Positions 7,295 to 10,117 of a DNA stretch of 10,117 nt are shown here, in pieces (positions within the stretch are counted from its first letter, which is position 1; the number at the start of each line of letters is the position of its first letter). The position numbers and the translations under genes are program-made. The notes beneath the pieces are model-generated. The model saw nothing but the letters and a program-made list of their open reading frames with translations, was not told where the DNA came from and made no database searches. The stretch is from an uncultured Oscillospiraceae bacterium (GTDB taxonomy: Bacteria > Bacillota > Clostridia > Oscillospirales > Ruminococcaceae), in NCBI GenBank assembly GCA_900556255.1, contig USNZ01000019.1, positions 1 through 10,117 of the forward strand, in the 5' to 3' direction.

Positions 7295-7407
7295 GCTTCC
7301 CCCTGTGGGGGAAGCTGTCACCGCAGGTGACTGATGAGGGGCTGCCTGCCGGACATTTCCCCCTCATCCGGCGCGCAAGCGCGCCACCTTCCCCCTGTGG
7401 GGGAAGG
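7295..7407. repeat. Multi-hairpin intergenic repeat element (five consecutive stem-loops)
   Basis: About 113 bases made almost entirely of inverted repeats. The stems are: 7295-7303 with 7307-7315 (9 bp); GTCACC 7317-7322 with 7326-7331; GATGAGGGG 7333-7341 with CCCCTCATC 7360-7368; GGCGCGC 7370-7376 with 7379-7385; and CCTTCCCCC 7387-7395 with 7399-7407. The first and last hairpins share the identical 19-mer CTTCCCCCTGTGGGGGAAG at 7296-7314 and 7388-7406, framing the element. From memory, repeats of this style occur in many copies between genes in Faecalibacterium and relatives, so it is probably a REP/MITE-like dispersed element. No flanking target duplication is evident, and it contains no coding sequence. 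Confidence 0.75.
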
Positions 7408-7422
7408 CTTTTCCGGCGGGGC

Positions 7423-7457
7423 AATAAAACAAAAATGTGTCCGCGCAAGCGGACACA
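7423..7457 (-). terminator. Intrinsic terminator of the - strand MATE/VTT operon
   Basis: Read on the - strand, a 9-bp stem TGTGTCCGC/GCGGACACA (7436-7444 with 7449-7457) has a four-base loop and is followed by the T-rich run TTTTTGTTTTATT (7435 down to 7423). It lies 28 bases beyond the stop of the MATE gene, the expected place for its terminator. Confidence 0.8.
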
Positions 7458-7467
7458 CCCAATCGAA

Positions 7468-7495
7468 ACTCTATACTCTGCACTCTCAACTCTGC
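7468..7495. repeat. Tandem heptamer repeat ACTCTNN, four copies
   Basis: Four head-to-tail seven-base units start at 7468, 7475, 7482 and 7489. Each begins with ACTCT and ends with AT, GC, CA and GC respectively. The array covers the stop codon (7486-7488) and the last codons of the - strand MATE gene, so it spans the coding/non-coding boundary. Its origin and role are unknown. Confidence 0.7.
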
Positions 7496-8859
7496 GTCGA
7501 GGCGTCACCGGCCAAAATCTTGTTGAAGCGGGTAAAGAATGCAGTGCTGGTAACAAGCGCAGCCAGAATATCGCTGATCGGCTCGGCAAGGAACACCGCA
7601 AACACCTTGTTGGGGATAAAGGTCGGCAGGATGAAAATCAGCGGGATCAGCAAAATCAGCTTGCGCAGGCAGGCCATAAACAGGCTGATCTTTGCCTGTC
7701 CCAGCGCCACAAAGCTCTGCTGGCAGCAGCCCTGGAACCCGCAGGCGAAGATGCCCGCCATGTAAATGCGCATGGCCCACGCGGTGTAGTTGACCAGCTC
7801 GGCATCGGTGGTAAAGATGCCCGCAAAGACCTGCGGCGCCAGCATACTGATGCCCCAGAACGCGGCGGACAGCCCCACGCAGCAGCCGAATTGCAGGTAA
7901 AACGCCTTTTTGACGCGGTCAGGCTTGCCTGCGCCGAAGTTGAAGCTCATCAGCGGCTGGCCGCCCTGGCAAATGCCCTGCAGCGGCATATTCAGCAGCT
8001 GCGTAACGCTGGTCAGAATGGTCATGGCACCCACCGCCAAATCGCCGCCGTAGCGCGCCAGACTGGCGTTAAAGCTGATGGACAAAATGCTCTCGGTCGA
8101 GATCATGACAAAGGTCGAAACACCCAAGGCAAGGCAGGGCAGCAGAACCTTGCCGCGCAGCGGCATGTTTTGGGCGCGCAGCTTTAATTTTGTGCGCTTG
8201 CCCGTCAAAAATTTCAGCACCCATACAGCGCCCACCGCTTGGCTCAGCACGGTGGCGGTGGCGGCGCCGCGCACGCCCATATCCAGCACAAAGATAAAGA
8301 TGGGGTCAAGAATAATGTTGCACACCGCGCCGATAACCGTCGTCAGCATACTGAACGCCGCAAAGCCCTGCGTGGTCACAAAGGGGTTCATGCCCAGCAC
8401 CACCAGCACAAACACGCTGCCCAAAATGTAGATGCGCGCGTAATCCAGCGCAAAGGGCAGGGTGTTGGCGCTGGCACCGAACATCACCAGCAGGCTCGGC
8501 GCGGCAAAATAAAACACGGCGGTCAGCACGGCGGCCAGAATCAGCAGCAGGGTAAAGCAGTTGGCCATGATCTGTTCGGCGGCATCGTTGTCGCCGCGGC
8601 CCATGGCGATGGCAGCGCGGGGCGCGCCGCCCGCGCCGCACAGCATGGCAAAGGCGGTCAGCAGCATCAAAATGGGGGTAAACAGGCCCACGCCGGTCAG
8701 CGCAGAGGCACCGACCTCCGCCATGTGGCCGATGTAGATACGGTCCACGATGTTGTACAGCAGGTTCACCACCTGCGCCACCACGGCGGGCAGCGCCAGC
8801 TGCAGCAGCAGTTTGCCTACACTGCCGGAACCCATGTCCTTCGTTTTTGCAGCAGTCAT
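7486..8859 (-). CDS. MATE-family multidrug/cation antiporter
   Basis: A 457-residue protein, normal length for the MATE family (PF01554), with about 12 membrane segments in two similar halves. The N-terminal half has LALPAVVAQVVNLLYNIVDR (21-40) followed by IYIGHM, the classic P...LYNIVDRI.IG signature. The second half has GQPLMSFNFGAGKPDRVKKA (299-318), matching the family's conserved Q-P-x-x-x-x-N-x-G-A motif. Such proteins export drugs, toxins or metabolites in exchange for Na+ or H+; the substrate cannot be read from sequence. The start at 8859 is set by AAGGAG eight bases upstream; an in-frame ATG at 8898 would add 13 residues but read through that ribosome site. It is probably the second gene of an operon with the VTT-domain gene, whose stop is 43 bases upstream. 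The C-terminus (DASTQS) runs into a tandem heptamer repeat. Confidence 0.93.
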   Translation of the reverse strand: MTAAKTKDMGSGSVGKLLLQLALPAVVAQVVNLLYNIVDRIYIGHMAEVGASALTGVGLFTPILMLLTAFAMLCGAGGAPRAAIAMGRGDNDAAEQIMANCFTLLLILAAVLTAVFYFAAPSLLVMFGASANTLPFALDYARIYILGSVFVLVVLGMNPFVTTQGFAAFSMLTTVIGAVCNIILDPIFIFVLDMGVRGAATATVLSQAVGAVWVLKFLTGKRTKLKLRAQNMPLRGKVLLPCLALGVSTFVMISTESILSISFNASLARYGGDLAVGAMTILTSVTQLLNMPLQGICQGGQPLMSFNFGAGKPDRVKKAFYLQFGCCVGLSAAFWGISMLAPQVFAGIFTTDAELVNYTAWAMRIYMAGIFACGFQGCCQQSFVALGQAKISLFMACLRKLILLIPLIFILPTFIPNKVFAVFLAEPISDILAALVTSTAFFTRFNKILAGDASTQS

Positions 8860-8867
8860 TGAAAATT

Positions 8868-8873
8868 CTCCTT
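8868..8873 (-). promoter_or_regulatory. Ribosome binding site AAGGAG, decides the MATE start
   Basis: On the - strand, AAGGAG lies eight bases before ATG 8859. This favours it over the in-frame ATG at 8898. Confidence 0.8.
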
Positions 8874-8902
8874 CTTCTTTATCATGCAGGGGGTCCAAAA
8901 AA

Positions 8903-9631
8903 CTACCCGTTCTTTTTCAGTGTGCGTCTGGCCCAGGCGATCACCGCATTGCGCTTGTAAAACAAAAGCCCCACGCAGGCAAACAGTCCCGCCTCGATCA
9001 GCACGGTAATGTGCCAATCCCCCGTCAGCAAAAAGCTGCCCGCCAGGCAGGTCAGCAGGGTGGGCACCGGCAGCGCCAGGCAGATGGCGGCCGCAAAATG
9101 TGCGGGGCGCATCCCCGCATTGGCCGCCGCGTAGGGGATCAGCCCGTTGGGCAGCCCCGGCGTGATGAACGCCAGAATCGTGTAAAACCACGGGTCGCGG
9201 CTGTTGCGGATACTGTTCAGCCGCGCCGCCAGCTTGGGGTGCCCCGCCGCCAGCCGCAAAATCACGCGGGAAAGCCGCCTTGCCAGCATAAACACGGCAA
9301 AGTTTGCCAGTGCCGAGGCGGAAAAGCTGGTCACAAAGCCCTTCCACGGGCCGTAGGCAAGCCCCGCCGCCAGCTGCACCGGCATGGCGGGAATGACCAG
9401 CGAAACCACCTGCACAAAGCTCAAAAACCACAGCGTCAGGTAGCTGCGCAGCCGCCCCTGCCCGACAAGGTAGGCGCTGAGCGCCGCCTCATCGCCGGAG
9501 GAAAACGCCGTCCACAGCCCCGGCAGCAGCAGGCGGAAGGTCTCTATGATCAGCCCGGCGGTCACGGTGAACACGGCAACCAGCGCCAGCCGCAGCCAGA
9601 ATTTTTCGCGTTTGGTCAGTTCTTCGTTCAT
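8903..9631 (-). CDS. TVP38/TMEM64 (DedA-like, VTT domain) membrane protein
   Basis: A 242-residue protein with about five or six hydrophobic segments. A basic N-terminus (TKREKFWLR) precedes a membrane segment at about 12-30. The VTT domain (PF09335 type) spans roughly 70-200. It shows VVSLVIPAMPVQLAAGLAYG (75-94) with re-entrant-loop-like proline and glycine residues, ANFAVFMLARRLSR (109-122) and FITPGLPNGLIPYAAANAGM (155-174), which corresponds to the family's F.PG.P..L..Y.AG stretch. The family is linked to membrane homeostasis and, for DedA relatives, lipid carrier or phospholipid flipping. Which activity applies here cannot be told. The start ATG has AGAGGA six bases upstream (9638-9643). 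It is the first gene of a likely two-gene operon with the MATE transporter; the gap is 43 bases with no terminator. Confidence 0.88.
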   Translation of the reverse strand: MNEELTKREKFWLRLALVAVFTVTAGLIIETFRLLLPGLWTAFSSGDEAALSAYLVGQGRLRSYLTLWFLSFVQVVSLVIPAMPVQLAAGLAYGPWKGFVTSFSASALANFAVFMLARRLSRVILRLAAGHPKLAARLNSIRNSRDPWFYTILAFITPGLPNGLIPYAAANAGMRPAHFAAAICLALPVPTLLTCLAGSFLLTGDWHITVLIEAGLFACVGLLFYKRNAVIAWARRTLKKNG

Positions 9632-9661
9632 GGTAAATCCTCTTTGGCATATTATCGCTAC

Positions 9662-9689
9662 TTTATATCATAGCAAAAAATCTTGACAA
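9662..9689 (-). promoter_or_regulatory. Probable sigma-A promoter for the VTT/MATE operon
   Basis: On the - strand, TTGTCA (9684-9689, 5 of 6 to TTGACA) and TATAAA (9662-9667, 5 of 6 to TATAAT) are separated by 16 bases. An overlapping TATGAT preceded by TGC (9667-9672) is an alternative -10. Transcription would start near 9655, about 20-25 bases before the ATG at 9631. Confidence 0.55.
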
Positions 9690-9727
9690 AAGCAAGCAAA
9701 CCCCTATTCCCAACCGCAAAAATCGTG

Positions 9728-9733
9728 TATACT
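9728..9733 (+). promoter_or_regulatory. Possible -10 box for the aminopeptidase gene
   Basis: TATACT (5 of 6) lies 31 bases before the ATG at 9765. No good -35 box stands 16-18 bases upstream; a perfect TTGACA at 9683-9688 is 39 bases away, too far to pair with it. The assignment is tentative. Confidence 0.35.
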
Positions 9734-9750
9734 GGTAACAAAACCATCAA

Positions 9751-9756
9751 AAGGAG
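9751..9756 (+). promoter_or_regulatory. Ribosome binding site AAGGAG of the aminopeptidase gene
   Basis: AAGGAG eight bases before ATG 9765, an ideal spacing. It fixes the start of the truncated gene at the right edge. Confidence 0.85.
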
Positions 9757-9764
9757 AACCAACC

Positions 9765-10117
9765 ATGAACCAGAAGTTTTTGCAGCTTTACGCCGATTTC
9801 ATCGTCAAGGTGGGCGTGCATGTCCGCCCACGCCAGACCATGATCCTGCGCTGCCCCGTCACCATGCCGGATTTTGCCCACGCCTGTGTGCGCTCCGCCT
9901 ATGAGGCCGGCGCCAAAAACGTCGTCGTCCGCTGGGAGGACGAGCAGCTGACCCGCCTGCAGATGGAGCTTGCGCAGGAGCAGGACCTCTGCGAGATGAA
10001 GCCCTACGAGCTGCGCAGCTACCTCGACTACGCCGAGGACCCGGACGGCTGCTGCACGCTGGCCATCCACGCCGCCGACCCCGAAGCGCTGGCCGGGCTG
10101 GATGCCGGCAAGATCAA
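9765..10117 (+). CDS. M29-family aminopeptidase (AmpS/PepS-like), N-terminal part, cut by window end
   Basis: The first 117 residues of an open frame that runs off the window; family members are about 410 residues long. It opens with LQLYADFIVKVGVHVRPRQT (6-25) followed by MILRCPV, then ACVRSAYEAGAKNVVVRWED (40-59), LRSYLDYAED (83-92) and LAIHAADPEALAGLDAGKI (99-117). This order of motifs is the typical N-terminal domain of clan M29 (thermophilic) aminopeptidases, cytoplasmic dinuclear-metal enzymes that remove N-terminal residues from peptides. The metal-binding Glu/His residues lie in the C-terminal part outside the window, so activity cannot be checked. It is divergent from the VTT/MATE operon, with 133 bases between the two start codons, and appears to be its own transcription unit. 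Confidence 0.9.
   Translation, partial: MNQKFLQLYADFIVKVGVHVRPRQTMILRCPVTMPDFAHACVRSAYEAGAKNVVVRWEDEQLTRLQMELAQEQDLCEMKPYELRSYLDYAEDPDGCCTLAIHAADPEALAGLDAGKI

Noticed and set aside
7295..7407. CRISPR array or riboswitch
   Set aside because: There are only two copies of the 19-mer, with no regular spacers and no cas genes. The element sits after, not before, the genes, so a riboswitch role is unlikely.
7327..8187. A 286-codon + strand frame starting in the repeat element and running over the MATE gene
   Set aside because: It starts inside the hairpin repeat and is antisense to a clear MATE transporter. The product is hydrophilic with no family resemblance.
8750..9673. A 307-codon + strand frame over the VTT-domain gene
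   Set aside because: It is antisense to a protein with a recognisable VTT domain, is Gln/Arg/Pro rich, and has no ribosome site.
9683..9733. TTGACA (9683) with TATACT (9728) as one sigma-A promoter
   Set aside because: The spacing is 39 bases instead of about 17, so these hexamers cannot form one standard promoter.

Overview
The window is a compact, GC-rich, tightly packed bacterial region. Strong AAGGAG/AGGAGG ribosome binding sites, ATGA stop/start overlaps and an intergenic CTTCCCCCTGTGGGGGAAG multi-hairpin repeat all point to a Gram-positive gut clostridium. From memory, that repeat style is typical of Oscillospiraceae such as Faecalibacterium, Gemmiger or Subdoligranulum. The genus is inference; the Firmicutes-like expression signals are seen directly.

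Left block (1-7284, + strand): six genes in one apparent operon ending at a strong intrinsic terminator. First comes the tail of a sugar-nucleotide epimerase/dehydratase (extended SDR). One base later starts a DUF2142-type polytopic membrane protein. Then come two consecutive copies of a two-gene module. Each copy has a large polytopic protein of about 660-695 aa, with GT-C-like features and a C-terminal non-membrane domain. It is followed, with an ATGA overlap, by a protein of about 215 aa whose soluble domain sits between two membrane segments and carries DP and LRIDP motifs. Both members of the two modules can be aligned by eye, so the block looks like an old tandem duplication. The likely job is building or decorating a surface glycan: the SDR would supply a modified NDP-sugar, and the membrane proteins would use lipid-linked sugars on the outer face of the membrane. 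No enzymatic activity is demonstrated by the sequence alone.

Middle (7237-7485): no gene. This gap between converging operons holds an 18-bp-stem terminator for the + operon, a five-hairpin repeat element of about 113 bp, a terminator for the - strand operon, and four tandem ACTCTNN heptamers that run over the stop codon of the - strand gene.

Right block: on the - strand, a TVP38/DedA-type (VTT domain) membrane protein is followed by a MATE-family efflux transporter, probably one operon with a recognisable promoter at 9662-9689. Divergent on the + strand is the start of an M29-type aminopeptidase (AmpS/PepS-like), cut by the window edge. These genes look like ordinary housekeeping or accessory genes unrelated to the glycan block.

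The most notable item is the duplicated polytopic/bitopic pair; the intergenic repeat cluster comes second. I see no CRISPR array, tRNA, rRNA, phage gene or transposase.
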